Notes: a model not told the origin generated them from the sequence alone. Positions 16,734 through 26,100 are shown, numbered from the stretch's first letter. The stretch: 64,000 bases of DNA from JADZFO01 sp964512635 (GCA_964512635.1 CAZEJB010000018.1:1-64000); one strand, 5' to 3'. A program made the numbers and translations.

Positions 16734-17963
16734 ATGTATAACTTACCAGGAAAACTAGGCGGCACAAACGATGCCGTTGTGGAGGAGTGGAACAAGCTGA
16801 TTGTGGCCACCTACACCAGCTTGTACGACGATTGGGGTAGCCGCTTCATTGAAAGCCACCCCGACAAGTTGGTCAACCCTTTGATTAGCAACTCGGTCAA
16901 GTGGTTTGGTAACCCAGCTGAGCCCCGATTCTGTATCAGCGAAGACGCTGCCCGCAAGTTGTCTGACTGGGGGGTAAGGGGACGCCACTCATATCACAAC
17001 GAATACTGTGAATACGTGGTAGTCTACCGAACTGATGCGACGGGCAAGCTGCGGCCCAAGAGGGTCGAAGTAACAACCGAGCTGCGGGAATTCTGGCTCT
17101 GCATGGCCAAATATGATCCCGGCGCCTTGCGCGGATCAGCCGAAGAAATAGTTGGACACTCATTAGAGTGGTCGGAGCTCTATGGGCCTTCGGTGAGTGA
17201 TCCCGCAACCCTTAGTTTGGCGCAGCGGGAACAAAAGTTCAACACCCATCTTGGCGGCGGAGGAGGGTCCGCATCTCCAAACGATCCCAGCCTACCAATC
17301 AACACAAGCGAGCATGCGCTTTTCATGAGCCATCCAATTAACGGATTGGACGATCTGATCTACGTGGTGATGTTCGGAGCACGGCCACGCGCGGTCAAAA
17401 AGGTGAACACTGTCCGTCCCGCGAATATCCGGGAGATATTTGTCGCAGAAAATGTTGCCTATCTGGCGTGCCGGCATGCCGACCCGGCTGCCGCGGCCGG
17501 GGCGCAAAGTAATGCTTGGAAGGGAAAGGCTGTGGCCTTTGCTGACCCCCTAGGCATGTATATCCTCAGCTTCAACGATGCAGGCTTTGAATATCAGGGT
17601 CAGGCAATCCCGCCATCCTGGATCAGACTTGGCCGTGGTGTTGCAGGTCTCAGCCAGCGGCTGGAGTTTGGACCCAGTGACGGGGAGGCTGCTTTCCTCG
17701 ACGACATCGAGGTTGTTGAGGGCGGCGAACGCCATCCTCTAAATGGTGGCTACGATGTCGTAGCTGCCCTCGAGGTGGGACCGCTAGTTGCGGTTGGAGA
17801 TCTAACTCCACCAGCTCAGGAAGAAATTCAGTTTGTCCCCGGTCTCGATAGCCCCTACGACTGCAGTCAAGCAATTGTCTGCGCAAATATTCGGAACAAC
17901 TGGGAAGAGTACAAGCAGGGCAGAGACAAGAAGATCGGCCCTCGGCTGATGGGTCCAGGGTAA
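16734..17963 (+). CDS. Unknown protein paired with a DyP-type peroxidase
   Basis: 409 residues from ATG 16734 (CCCGGAGG ahead of it). The upstream part of the open frame overlaps the DUF885 gene and is not coding. No signal peptide. It contains a Gly run (HLGGGGGSAS, about residue 175), LDDLIYVVMFGARPRAVKKV and a C-terminal region with DSPYDCSQAIVCANIRNN. I recognise no family. It ends 4 nt before the DyP gene, so the two are co-transcribed and probably work together. Base composition is less GC-rich than the DUF885 gene just upstream, suggesting separate ancestry. Confidence 0.65.
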   Translation: MYNLPGKLGGTNDAVVEEWNKLIVATYTSLYDDWGSRFIESHPDKLVNPLISNSVKWFGNPAEPRFCISEDAARKLSDWGVRGRHSYHNEYCEYVVVYRTDATGKLRPKRVEVTTELREFWLCMAKYDPGALRGSAEEIVGHSLEWSELYGPSVSDPATLSLAQREQKFNTHLGGGGGSASPNDPSLPINTSEHALFMSHPINGLDDLIYVVMFGARPRAVKKVNTVRPANIREIFVAENVAYLACRHADPAAAAGAQSNAWKGKAVAFADPLGMYILSFNDAGFEYQGQAIPPSWIRLGRGVAGLSQRLEFGPSDGEAAFLDDIEVVEGGERHPLNGGYDVVAALEVGPLVAVGDLTPPAQEEIQFVPGLDSPYDCSQAIVCANIRNNWEEYKQGRDKKIGPRLMGPG

Positions 17964-17967
17964 GCGG

Positions 17968-19227
17968 ATGCAGACAAGGCGATTGCAGGATGGCATTTAC
18001 TGGGACAGCGGCCAAGTTCCGCCGCGCTGCTTTGCCATGGCATTCCTGCGCCTGACCTCGCAGGCGACGAAGGCGAACGCGGTCCACAGTTTTCTGGCGG
18101 GCTTGTGGGCAATGCTTCAAGCTTTGCGGAAAGGTGAGGTGGCTGATTTACCCGGACTGGACAATCAGGATAGCGGCTTGGACGTTCTCCTTGGTTTCGG
18201 TCCCAAGGCTTTTGTCGTACAGGGTATCAGACGAGCCATCCCGGAAGCGCTTAGCTCGCGCTACAGCTACCTCTCAGCACGAAACGGTGGTGGTAACCTG
18301 ATCCTTGCCGGCTCGGGGTTGCGTTACAAGAGCGGTATCGTGCGCAACGCCGCCACCGAGGAATTCGTGCTCCAGTTCACCGGAGAGACTCCGCTAAGCG
18401 TGAACCGTGCAGTCGTCGAAGTCTGGAAGTATGTCTTTGACCGTACCAGCCGTGAAACTGGATCTACTGCCATTGAGTTATCCTCCTTCTACACAGGCTT
18501 TAATCGTGAGGATAAGAGGAGCTGGTTAGATTTCCACGACGGGGTATCCAACTTGCAGAGCGGACAAGAAAGGTACGATGCTATTGCCGTCCACAATCTG
18601 CCGGCGGAATCGCCGGACAAGTGGACAGAGCTTGGCACCTACATGACATTCATGCGTGCTCAAGTTAACCTGACTCGCTGGCGCGGCCTAAACCACCTTC
18701 GTAGTGACTCGCCTGACATTACTCGTTTACAGGAGCAACTTGTTGGGCGGGCCAAACGAAGCGGCTGCCCTGTCTCACACTTTGATGCCTCTGGATATCC
18801 CGTTTCCGACTCACAATGTCCACTCGCTGGCACATCCTCGGTGGTCGATGATGGCAATGAACTTTTCAGGGTACCGCCAGATGCACAGGACGAGCGTATA
18901 CGAACCAGCCATGTGCAGCGCGCCAACCACCATGTCGAACCAGTTTCAGACGACAATTCCCTGCGCATCTACCGGCAAGGATATGAGTTCCTTGCTGGAA
19001 TGGGAGTCGATGCCATGCCCGATCTCGGCCTGAACTTCGTGGCCTTTATGCGGCATCCATCGCGCTTGCAACGGATGCTGACAACGCCAGGCTGGTTAGG
19101 CAGGATCAATTTTGGCGGGATGGCAGGAGGCGGACCTGAGTTGCTTAGCGTCGAGGCCGCCGCTAACTTCCTTGTGCCCTCCGTGATTGATGGTGAGCCT
19201 TTTCCTGGGGCGGGTATCTTTGAATAA
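17968..19227 (+). CDS. DyP-type heme peroxidase family protein
   Basis: 419 residues. The DyP signature region appears as SWLDFHDGVSNL (about residues 188-199), corresponding to the 'GxxDG..N' motif with its catalytic Asp; here the first Gly is replaced by Asp (DFHDG). The proximal heme-ligand region is TSHVQRANHH, followed by the family pattern LRIYRQGYEF and LGLNFVAFMRHPSRLQRML. DyP enzymes use H2O2 to oxidise dyes, lignin-like phenols or Fe/Mn. No signal peptide or encapsulin-targeting tail is clear. It lies 4 nt after an unknown gene of similar size. The assignment rests on these motifs in a diverged sequence. Confidence 0.75.
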   Translation: MQTRRLQDGIYWDSGQVPPRCFAMAFLRLTSQATKANAVHSFLAGLWAMLQALRKGEVADLPGLDNQDSGLDVLLGFGPKAFVVQGIRRAIPEALSSRYSYLSARNGGGNLILAGSGLRYKSGIVRNAATEEFVLQFTGETPLSVNRAVVEVWKYVFDRTSRETGSTAIELSSFYTGFNREDKRSWLDFHDGVSNLQSGQERYDAIAVHNLPAESPDKWTELGTYMTFMRAQVNLTRWRGLNHLRSDSPDITRLQEQLVGRAKRSGCPVSHFDASGYPVSDSQCPLAGTSSVVDDGNELFRVPPDAQDERIRTSHVQRANHHVEPVSDDNSLRIYRQGYEFLAGMGVDAMPDLGLNFVAFMRHPSRLQRMLTTPGWLGRINFGGMAGGGPELLSVEAAANFLVPSVIDGEPFPGAGIFE

Positions 19228-19310
19228 AGAGATTGAACCTGACCTCCGATACTCCCAAACACGACTAAAACCAACTGGGCCCCCGGGTAGGAATGTTCAG
19301 TTTCTAGATT

Positions 19311-20591
19311 CTACAGTACGTTCCGTCCCTCATAGATCGCCCGGACGATGTCGCTCAGCTCCGGCTCACGCAGGCTCATGTCCTCGATCTCATAGCGCTC
19401 CAGCAGGCGCTCAATCAGGTCGCTGGCAGAAAAGAGCGTGCGGTCGAAGCCGATCTGGAAGTGCCGCGGCGCCAGGCGGCGGATCCGCAGCGGAGGGCTG
19501 CCGTCCCGGGTGCTCAGGGTCTTCGTGGCGCCGCCTGGCAGGGCGGCGTTTCCTTCCCCCGGGCTGCCGCCCGGGGCCACACCGCCCAGTGCAACGGTCA
19601 GCAGTTCCTGCATAAACTGCCGCGCCCCGGGCTCATCGAGGGTCTCGGCCGAGAATGCCAGCAGGCTGTCATCGCCGCCCAGAGTACGCCCCGAGTAGTC
19701 CGGTACATAGTCCTTCTTCAGCTCGATGATGATCCGCCGCCGGCGACCGAAGCGATCCAGCAGATCCTCGCGGCTGCCGTCATAGAGGATCTTGCCGCCG
19801 TCGATGATGATGATCCGCTCGCACAGCTCCTCGATGTCCGTCAGGTCGTGGGTGGTCAGAATGATCGTCACCTGCTCCTCGGCGTTGATCTGACGGATAA
19901 ACCGCCGCACGCGCTCCTTGACCGCCACATCGAGGCCAATGGTCGGCTCGTCGAGGAACAGGATCGGCGGGCCGTGCAGCAGGCTGGCCGCCAGGTCGCA
20001 CTTCATCCGCTGGCCGAGACTCAGCTTGCGCACCGGGGTGTGCAGCTGCTCCTGGATCTCCAGCACCTCGATGAAGCGGTCCAGGCGCCGGCGGTAGTCG
20101 GCCGGCGGGATTTGATAGATCTTCTGCAGCAGGTTGAAGGCCTCAATCACGGCGAGGTCCCACCAGAGCTGGGTGCGCTGGCCGAAGACCACACCGATCT
20201 GGTGGGCGTGGGCATAGCGCTCGCGGCTGGGCACCAGGCCATTGACCTCAATGGTTCCGCTGGTCGGTGCCAGGATGCCGGTCAGCATCTTGATTGTCGT
20301 ACTCTTGCCGGCGCCGTTGGAGCCGATGTAGCCGACGATCTCGCCGCGGCGGATGTCGAAGTCAATACCGTCGACCGCGCGGATTTCCTTGTGGCGGCGC
20401 TGGAACAGGTCGCGCATGGCGCCGGCGACGCCCTCACGGCGGTCATAGGACTTATAGATCTTGCTCAGGCCCTTAACGTGGATGATCGGCGCTGCCCCGG
20501 CGTACGTTACCGGCTGCGCAGAGTCAGCCACGACCAGTTTTGGCGCGGCACCTGCAGGGTCCGGCTGCGGACTGGGGTTGGCAGAGCTCAC
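19311..20591 (-). CDS. ABC-2 type transporter ATPase
   Basis: 426 residues. Walker A is GSNGAGKST, signature LSLGQRMKCDLAASLL, Walker B ILFLDEPTIGLD. The N-terminal phrase DLFQRRHKEIRAVDGIDF and the block VVFGQRTQLWWDLAVIEAFNLL are typical of the ABC-2 subfamily that exports polymers or drugs. About 80 extra residues sit between the core and the C-terminus, Gly/Pro rich in the middle. The usual two ABC-2 permease genes are not adjacent. GTG start lies 6 nt after TAACAT, which overlaps the stop of the upstream gene. Confidence 0.85.
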   Translation of the reverse strand: MSSANPSPQPDPAGAAPKLVVADSAQPVTYAGAAPIIHVKGLSKIYKSYDRREGVAGAMRDLFQRRHKEIRAVDGIDFDIRRGEIVGYIGSNGAGKSTTIKMLTGILAPTSGTIEVNGLVPSRERYAHAHQIGVVFGQRTQLWWDLAVIEAFNLLQKIYQIPPADYRRRLDRFIEVLEIQEQLHTPVRKLSLGQRMKCDLAASLLHGPPILFLDEPTIGLDVAVKERVRRFIRQINAEEQVTIILTTHDLTDIEELCERIIIIDGGKILYDGSREDLLDRFGRRRRIIIELKKDYVPDYSGRTLGGDDSLLAFSAETLDEPGARQFMQELLTVALGGVAPGGSPGEGNAALPGGATKTLSTRDGSPPLRIRRLAPRHFQIGFDRTLFSASDLIERLLERYEIEDMSLREPELSDIVRAIYEGRNVL

Positions 20592-20597
20592 CGCTCT

Positions 20598-20603
20598 ATG
20601 TTA
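20598..20603 (-). promoter_or_regulatory. -10 box TAACAT, leaderless spacing
   Basis: TAACAT on the minus strand, exactly 6 nt before GTG 20591. Its first three bases are the TAA stop of the upstream gene. Confidence 0.4.
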
Positions 20604-22322
20604 CTGCCTGCCCGTCGTGCCTTCACCGCCGCCCTGTCCTTCGCCGCCACCGCCACCTATCGGCGGAGGCTCCGGGGCCGGAGCTTCACCGGCCGGGGGC
20701 TCCGGGAGGGGCTGTTCTGAGCCGGACCAGTCTGTCGGCGGCGCTGATCCATTTGTTCCCGGCTCGTCTTTCCAGCGGCGGTCCCAGGCCAGTTCATGCT
20801 GGGTGTAGATTACGCGGTAGCGCGATTCAAGGTCGGGCCAGTGCTGCTTGACGAACTCAACCCGGGCCGCCAGCTCCTTGTAAGCCGGGTGCGAAAGTTC
20901 CTTGTCCTTCTCATACATCTTATAGGTTTCTTCAAAGGCATACTCGTGGTCTTCCTGAGCCAGCTTAAGGAACTGCTTGATCAGCTCCTTGCGCCGGTCA
21001 GAGTCCTTCGCCGGATCCAGCCCGGCGCTGTACTCCTCGAACTCGGTGACAAAGTCCTCGATCTTCTGGCCCAGTTCGTTGTACAGCTCCAGCAGCTTAC
21101 CGGCTGTGACGTCGATGTAGCCGTTGCGCACCTTGTACTGCGGGGCATCGCGGAAGGCCTGGCTGTAGTCATTGTGCAGTTCGGTCAGCACGGCCAGACG
21201 CGCTTCAAGCTGCTTGTAGACCTCCGTATTGCTGATGTCCAGTGCAAGCTGGTCTTTGGCGTGCAGCGCCTCCAGCCAGCGGTCCTTGAGCGGCGCGCTG
21301 TCCACCTTGCCGTGGCGGTCAAGCACACCAGTAAACGTATCGCTGATCAGATAGGCCTTGAGATTGCCGCTTACATCCTTGCTGCGGGCCTCAGCCACCG
21401 GCTCCAGCAGGGTCTGCATCCGCGCGGCAAACTGCTCGCGCAGCATTGCCTTGTAGGGCTCGAGCTCGGCGGAGGCATCCTTGGTGGCAGCCGTCTCGAA
21501 CTGCTCGTACTGCTGTACCAGGCTGTCGGCCATTGGCATCAGGCTTTCTATCCAGGCCGCACTTTCATCGCTGAGTGTACCCGGCTGGGCACCGCCGGTG
21601 ATGCTGTGTCCTTCAAGCGCGACGTCAACTTCCCGCAGCACTTTGGCATACTGCCGAAGGGGCTTCAGGCCGCCAACACCCTTATCGTTCAGCATATCCA
21701 GCGGGTCGGCCGGCAGCAGGCTGCCATCCGGCGCCAGCTGCTGAGTCTCGGCGGCGTCCTGGGCCTGGCCCATCCACTGGCCCAGAGCCCCCCGCTGAAC
21801 CGCCAGCCAGGCGACGACGACAAGTCCAAATACCAGCACGATGATCAGCGTCGTCAAGGCCGCGTCAAACTTGCTCGCTGGGCGGGGAGGCCTGGCGTCA
21901 ACAAGCGGCGGAGCGCTCGAAACTGGCGGCGGGGTGGAAGCAGCAGCTGTGCCCGCGTCAACTGGCGCGGCCTGAGCCACGCTTGGCGGCGTCGAAGTCA
22001 GTTCCGCCGCGCTGGCAGCTACAGTGCGGTCCAGGTCAGCGCTGGCAGGCTGCTCCGATGAGACGACCTGCGCAAAAGAGCTGGTCTGGTCGCTGTCAGA
22101 TATTGCATGATCGTCGACCGCAGGCGACTCAGAGGCAGCAGAAGCCGCCGCCGTAAGCTCGGTGCCTGGCACAGTCTGTGCCATCGGCTGAGCTGAAGCA
22201 TCAGCTGCTGCTGCTTCAGCGGGCTCACCCAGCACGCTGCTGGCTCCCCGGGGGGTTGTGCAGCGGACACAGGTCTGGTCCCACTCGTCGTTCTGGTACT
22301 GGCAGTTCTGGCATTGCCACAT
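20601..22322 (-). CDS. Membrane protein with RanBP2-type zinc finger
   Basis: About 573 residues from ATG 22322. The N-terminus is a zinc finger, WQCQNCQYQNDEWDQTCVRC, with the W-x-C-x2-C-x10-C-x2-C spacing and internal Asn of RanBP2-type fingers. A ~130-residue Ala/Ser/Pro-rich linker follows, then one transmembrane helix (LIIVLVFGLVVVAWLAV). The remaining ~360 residues are soluble, mostly helical and charged, and the protein ends in a Pro/Gly-rich tail (EPPPIGGGGGEGQGGGE). The finger would be cytoplasmic and the helical domain outside. It precedes the ABC ATPase gene by 10 nt. Unknown function; GTG 22325 and ATG 22337 are alternative starts. Confidence 0.7.
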   Translation of the reverse strand: MWQCQNCQYQNDEWDQTCVRCTTPRGASSVLGEPAEAAAADASAQPMAQTVPGTELTAAASAASESPAVDDHAISDSDQTSSFAQVVSSEQPASADLDRTVAASAAELTSTPPSVAQAAPVDAGTAAASTPPPVSSAPPLVDARPPRPASKFDAALTTLIIVLVFGLVVVAWLAVQRGALGQWMGQAQDAAETQQLAPDGSLLPADPLDMLNDKGVGGLKPLRQYAKVLREVDVALEGHSITGGAQPGTLSDESAAWIESLMPMADSLVQQYEQFETAATKDASAELEPYKAMLREQFAARMQTLLEPVAEARSKDVSGNLKAYLISDTFTGVLDRHGKVDSAPLKDRWLEALHAKDQLALDISNTEVYKQLEARLAVLTELHNDYSQAFRDAPQYKVRNGYIDVTAGKLLELYNELGQKIEDFVTEFEEYSAGLDPAKDSDRRKELIKQFLKLAQEDHEYAFEETYKMYEKDKELSHPAYKELAARVEFVKQHWPDLESRYRVIYTQHELAWDRRWKDEPGTNGSAPPTDWSGSEQPLPEPPAGEAPAPEPPPIGGGGGEGQGGGEGTTGRQ

Positions 22323-22411
22323 CACAAATGAGACCATATCACCCGCCAGCGCGTTCGGGCGAAGCTTGCACTGTTGTGCCAATTTTTGTACCCGTGCTAG
22401 GATTGCCCCCA

Positions 22412-23401
22412 GTGCTGGGCGAGTACCGGGTCCTCACGGGTCCAACTGCGGGTGGAAAAACAAGCTGGCTGGTTCGCCGTGGCCGTCAGCAGCCCGTCCT
22501 TGCGCTCTCAGCCGACTCGCGGCAGGTCTACCGCCACATGGATATCGGCACCGGGAAGGTCACAGCCGCCGAACGTGAAGTTGTGCCGCACTATCTGGTG
22601 GATATCCTCGAGCCGAACCACAGCTTCAGCGTGTACCAGTACGTCATTCACGCAGCCGAAGTTCTCGCAGCTCTGGAAAAAGACCCCAATGCAGCGACGC
22701 ATGAGATCTGGTTCGTCGGCGGCACAGGTTTGTACCTCCGCGCCTTAATCGCTGATCTGGAGCTTGGACTTGCTCCGCGCACCCGCCTGCGGGCTGTTAT
22801 CCAGGACAGACTCAAGTACATCGGCTCACGCGTCGTTTCTGAGGCGCTCGGCCTGAACCTCAACGAGCCGGACAACCCCGTCAGGGTCCAGCGCGCGGCT
22901 GAACAGGCCTGCGGCGACAAGGATGCCGCGCTTAAGATCTATCTGCGCTGTGGTCTGACACACGCAGACTATGAAGCTGACCAGCAGGAACATGACCAGG
23001 AGCCGGGCGAGGCGCAGTGGCAGAATGCTCGCGAGCAGCTCAGGCGCTGGTCCTGCCGGGGTATCTATGTGCTCGACCCCGGTCGCGAGGCCCTGCTGCG
23101 CAACATTGAAAAGCGCGTGTCCAGTATGTTCGCCATGGGACTGGCCGATGAAGTCCGCAACTTGCGTGAACTGGGATATGGAGAAGCCCCGGTGGTGAGC
23201 GATGGCATCGGCTACCGCGAGGCTGCGGCAGTGATCGATAACCGGATGGGTGCGCAGGAAGCCCTGCAGCAGACCATCATCCGTACACGGCAGTATGCCA
23301 AGCGCCAGCGGACCTACTTCCGCGGCCAGCAGTGGCAGTTCTGCACCGAGTCGGAGCTGGACAGCCTGCTCGCTGCCGAGCAGCACCCGGCAGCGAACTA
23401 G
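22412..23401 (+). CDS. miaA: tRNA dimethylallyltransferase MiaA
   Basis: 329 residues from GTG 22412 (TAGGA 9 nt upstream; GTG 22394 also possible). MiaA transfers dimethylallyl to A37 of tRNAs reading UNN codons. P-loop GPTAGGKTSW, then SADSRQVYRHMDIGTGK, GGTGLYLRAL and the C-terminal tRNA-binding RTRQYAKRQRTYFR are all present. There is a charged insertion around EADQQEHDQEPGEAQW in the middle region. It is divergent from the RanBP2-finger gene and convergent with the next gene. Confidence 0.93.
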   Translation: MLGEYRVLTGPTAGGKTSWLVRRGRQQPVLALSADSRQVYRHMDIGTGKVTAAEREVVPHYLVDILEPNHSFSVYQYVIHAAEVLAALEKDPNAATHEIWFVGGTGLYLRALIADLELGLAPRTRLRAVIQDRLKYIGSRVVSEALGLNLNEPDNPVRVQRAAEQACGDKDAALKIYLRCGLTHADYEADQQEHDQEPGEAQWQNAREQLRRWSCRGIYVLDPGREALLRNIEKRVSSMFAMGLADEVRNLRELGYGEAPVVSDGIGYREAAAVIDNRMGAQEALQQTIIRTRQYAKRQRTYFRGQQWQFCTESELDSLLAAEQHPAAN

Positions 23402-23410
23402 CCCGGCCGG

Positions 23411-24271
23411 CTAGGGTTCGCGGCTGAGTCCGAGAAAGAAGCGCAGCCAGCGGCCAGCGCTGGGCAGATCCGCCTGGTGCTCGCTGAACTGGTCGTGAAG
23501 GCGCTGGTAATAACGCACAGGGCGCAGCAGTACCACTGCCGTCGCCAGGGCCATGCTGTAGAGCACCATCAGCACAAGCAGCTGGTAGAACACAGCCGGT
23601 CCGCCGGGGCTGATTGAGCTGATGATGATTCCGGCGACGGTTCCCAAGGCAATCAGGGAAATCAGCAGCCACCACAGGGCCCGCCAGTTGCGCATGCGCT
23701 CCTTGGAGCCGTCGATCACACTGGCGCCGGCCCCAAACAGGTTGCCCTCAACGCTCATCTGCTGCTTTTCGTCGGCAACGAACAAGAGGCTGACGACGAT
23801 CTCGTCTCCTGGTCCGAGCCGGTCAAAGTCGATCTTGCAAAAGACGTCATTGCCCCGGAAAAGCGGGCTGAGGGTGACTTTGGCTTTGGGACTCACCAGC
23901 TTGTTGAAGCCGATATAGCGACAGTTGGACGCTCCAATGACGAAGCCCTGCTTGTCTGGAATATCCGCCTCGCTGATGTCCTCGTTGCCGGTATTGCGGA
24001 GGTAGAGGTAGGTTGCCCAGAGCCAGCGCGGCTCCGTACCCTTGTAGGTCACCTTCAGCGGGATGTTACGGTTACTGAAATCGAGGATGTCGATGTACTG
24101 CGTATGCTGGTCCCAGGTCAGGTGCCGGCTGCGCTGAAACTTGGCGGTGCTGCGCAGCAGCACCCACAGCGCAAAGATCAGCGCACTGAGGGCGAACAGA
24201 ATCGCCCAGAAAGTGACCCGCGGGTCAGCGAACGCAGCCGGCAGGTCCAGCCCGATCCACCCAATGGACAT
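23411..24271 (-). CDS. Unknown membrane protein, three or more helices
   Basis: 286 residues. One transmembrane helix at ~20-42 (VTFWAILFALSALIFALWVLL), a ~150-residue soluble beta-rich domain (YIDILDFSNRNIPLKVTYKG ... GDEIVVSLLFVADEKQ), then two helices near the C-terminus (WWLLISLIALGTVAGIIISS and FYQLLVLMVLYSMALATAVV). No family recognised. The ATG lies exactly 6 nt after TAGTCT with no Shine-Dalgarno, so the mRNA is probably leaderless. Confidence 0.65.
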   Translation of the reverse strand: MSIGWIGLDLPAAFADPRVTFWAILFALSALIFALWVLLRSTAKFQRSRHLTWDQHTQYIDILDFSNRNIPLKVTYKGTEPRWLWATYLYLRNTGNEDISEADIPDKQGFVIGASNCRYIGFNKLVSPKAKVTLSPLFRGNDVFCKIDFDRLGPGDEIVVSLLFVADEKQQMSVEGNLFGAGASVIDGSKERMRNWRALWWLLISLIALGTVAGIIISSISPGGPAVFYQLLVLMVLYSMALATAVVLLRPVRYYQRLHDQFSEHQADLPSAGRWLRFFLGLSREP

Positions 24272-24277
24272 GTGCTT

Positions 24278-24283
24278 AGACTA
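24278..24283 (-). promoter_or_regulatory. -10 box TAGTCT, leaderless spacing
   Basis: TAGTCT on the minus strand with exactly 6 nt before ATG 24271. Confidence 0.45.
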
Positions 24284-24341
24284 GCGCATTTTCCGGCCCT
24301 TTGGCCGGGCTTTACCAAGATCAAACTCGCCGGGACTTGGC

Positions 24342-26093
24342 CTAGCGCAGCTCCAGCACCACAAAGCCGTTGGGGTCGGCGATCATCTGATAGCGCGGCT
24401 GGCCCTTGTAGCGGATGCCGATATTGCAGCCAAACTCCTCGCCGGGTTTGCAGTCCAGCTCGGGGAAGAGGCTGCGGCTGAGTGTCAGTTTGACGCCCTG
24501 CTGGAATACGCCCGCCGGGCCGAGCGCCTCAAAGCCAAGCTGCTCGATGGCAACTGCTGCATTGTCCTCGCGTGGCCCCTCGCTGTGGCTGTCGGCGAGG
24601 TCACGGATGACTTTGCTGATGCCATTGCTGCTAAGTTCGATGCGGTAATTGTCATTGCCGCTGAACCAGCCGTCATTGTCGAAATCGAAGTTCAGGCGCA
24701 GCTCGCAGTCTTCCACGCCGCCTGGACGAATCATCTTGTCTGCCCGGGGCCACAGCAGCAGGATGGTCAGCGCCTTGTCCTGCTCATAGCCCATCTGCAC
24801 CGCCAGATCCGGCGCCTGCGCCGCATGCGAAGGGGGGATATACAGCTCGCTGAAGGGATCCGGCGCGAAGGTATTGGCTTCCGCGCTCTCATCCGGATGG
24901 TCCTCGAGCCAGCCTGGCGGAATGGACTGCATGCCGATCTTGCCGCGCCAGGGCAGGGCGGGGTACTCATCCAGTGCATCGCTCAGACCGTCTCCATCTG
25001 TGTCCGGGTTTAGCGGGTCGCAGTAGCGCAGCGACTGATGCAGGCGTTCGCCATGGCCCTCGCGGTTGCCGTTGCCCAGCAGCATCTCCTCCCGGTCGCT
25101 GAGGCCGTCGCTGTCGCTGTCGGCCTTGCTGTTATCGGGGTCGGTGCTGAGCCCCAGTGCATGCAGTTCATCGGTGTAGTCCGGGACGAGGTCGCCGTCG
25201 CTGTCGCTCCACTGGCGCAGTTCGCCCCACTGCAGCGCGCTCCAGTCCTGCTCCTTGCAGCGCCGCAGGATATAGCTCATACAGTCGAAGTGCTCACCGA
25301 AGCGCGCGATATTGCCTTCGCCCAGGGCGAGGTGGTTGAACCAGTGTTCGCGGATACCGCTGACGTGAAACAGGCTGTCCAGGGCGTGACCGAACTCGTG
25401 GCACATCAGCCAGTCACTGCCGCAGACGTGCTCCGCCGGCGGCGCGGCCCACCAGCTTACCGGCGCCAGGTGCTTCTTGCCGTCCGCGCCCCAGGTGAAA
25501 CCCCCGCCGCCGCGCACGCGCTCAAGCTTGCCGGTCTCCTTGTCCCAGGCGTAAAGCACGGTGATCTGCACTACACCGTCGTACTTCGCCCGGGCCGAGG
25601 CCACCGGCTCCAGCTCCACCGGGCCAAAGTAGGGTGCGTCGCTCGCGGCGATGCTGCTGCGCAGAGTCGGCCTGTATTCCAGCGCCCAGTCATAGTTCAG
25701 CACGCAGTTATAGCGGCTGTTGCGCCAGTAGAACTCGGCGCAGGCGTCCATCTGCCGGCGCACACGGTCCGCCTCCTGCTCCATGAACTCGCGACGCCCG
25801 GCCTCGCTGGCCGAGAGTTCATTCAGGAGGCTGGCGTGCACCGCCGCCAGGTCAGCGCCGTTCAGGGGAGCGGCATACTCACCCTTCTCATCCGGCAGGT
25901 CCATCAGCACGCAGCCGTAGTAGAACACCTTGATGTTGAGCTGGCGGTAGGAACTGTCGGCGGGCCCGGTCCAGTTGCCTGGCTGCTCAGTCGCCAGCGC
26001 CGGCGCGCTGAGGAGCGCTGGCAGCAAAAGGGCAAGCAGGAGGGCGAGACAAGGACGCTGGAACATTCGGCAAGGGCGAAGATGCTGCTGCAT
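24342..26093 (-). CDS. Secreted HEFGH metallopeptidase-like protein with Ca-binding repeats
   Basis: 583 residues. A signal peptide (LALLLALLLPALLSAPALA) follows a short N-terminal stretch. Around residue 235 is LMCHEFGHALDSLFH, an HExxH zinc-peptidase motif with a nearby His (IREHWFNH). Residues ~295-390 carry thrombospondin-type-3-like calcium repeats: DSDGDLVPDYTDE, DSDSDGLSDREE, NPDTDGDGLSDALDE. The rest is beta-rich (LNFDFDNDGWFSGNDNYRIE). Likely a secreted or surface zinc protein whose peptidase activity is inferred from the motif. ATG lies 7 nt after TACAAT. Confidence 0.75.
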   Translation of the reverse strand: MQQHLRPCRMFQRPCLALLLALLLPALLSAPALATEQPGNWTGPADSSYRQLNIKVFYYGCVLMDLPDEKGEYAAPLNGADLAAVHASLLNELSASEAGRREFMEQEADRVRRQMDACAEFYWRNSRYNCVLNYDWALEYRPTLRSSIAASDAPYFGPVELEPVASARAKYDGVVQITVLYAWDKETGKLERVRGGGGFTWGADGKKHLAPVSWWAAPPAEHVCGSDWLMCHEFGHALDSLFHVSGIREHWFNHLALGEGNIARFGEHFDCMSYILRRCKEQDWSALQWGELRQWSDSDGDLVPDYTDELHALGLSTDPDNSKADSDSDGLSDREEMLLGNGNREGHGERLHQSLRYCDPLNPDTDGDGLSDALDEYPALPWRGKIGMQSIPPGWLEDHPDESAEANTFAPDPFSELYIPPSHAAQAPDLAVQMGYEQDKALTILLLWPRADKMIRPGGVEDCELRLNFDFDNDGWFSGNDNYRIELSSNGISKVIRDLADSHSEGPREDNAAVAIEQLGFEALGPAGVFQQGVKLTLSRSLFPELDCKPGEEFGCNIGIRYKGQPRYQMIADPNGFVVLELR

Positions 26094-26100
26094 GACTCTG

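Noticed and set aside
19461..20720. 419-residue plus-strand ORF opposite the ABC ATPase
   Set aside because: The minus frame has full Walker motifs; the plus frame is a GC-bias shadow.
24296..24317. GC hairpin after the metallopeptidase-like gene as a terminator
   Set aside because: The stem is followed on the minus strand by AAAATG, not a T-run; no support on that strand.
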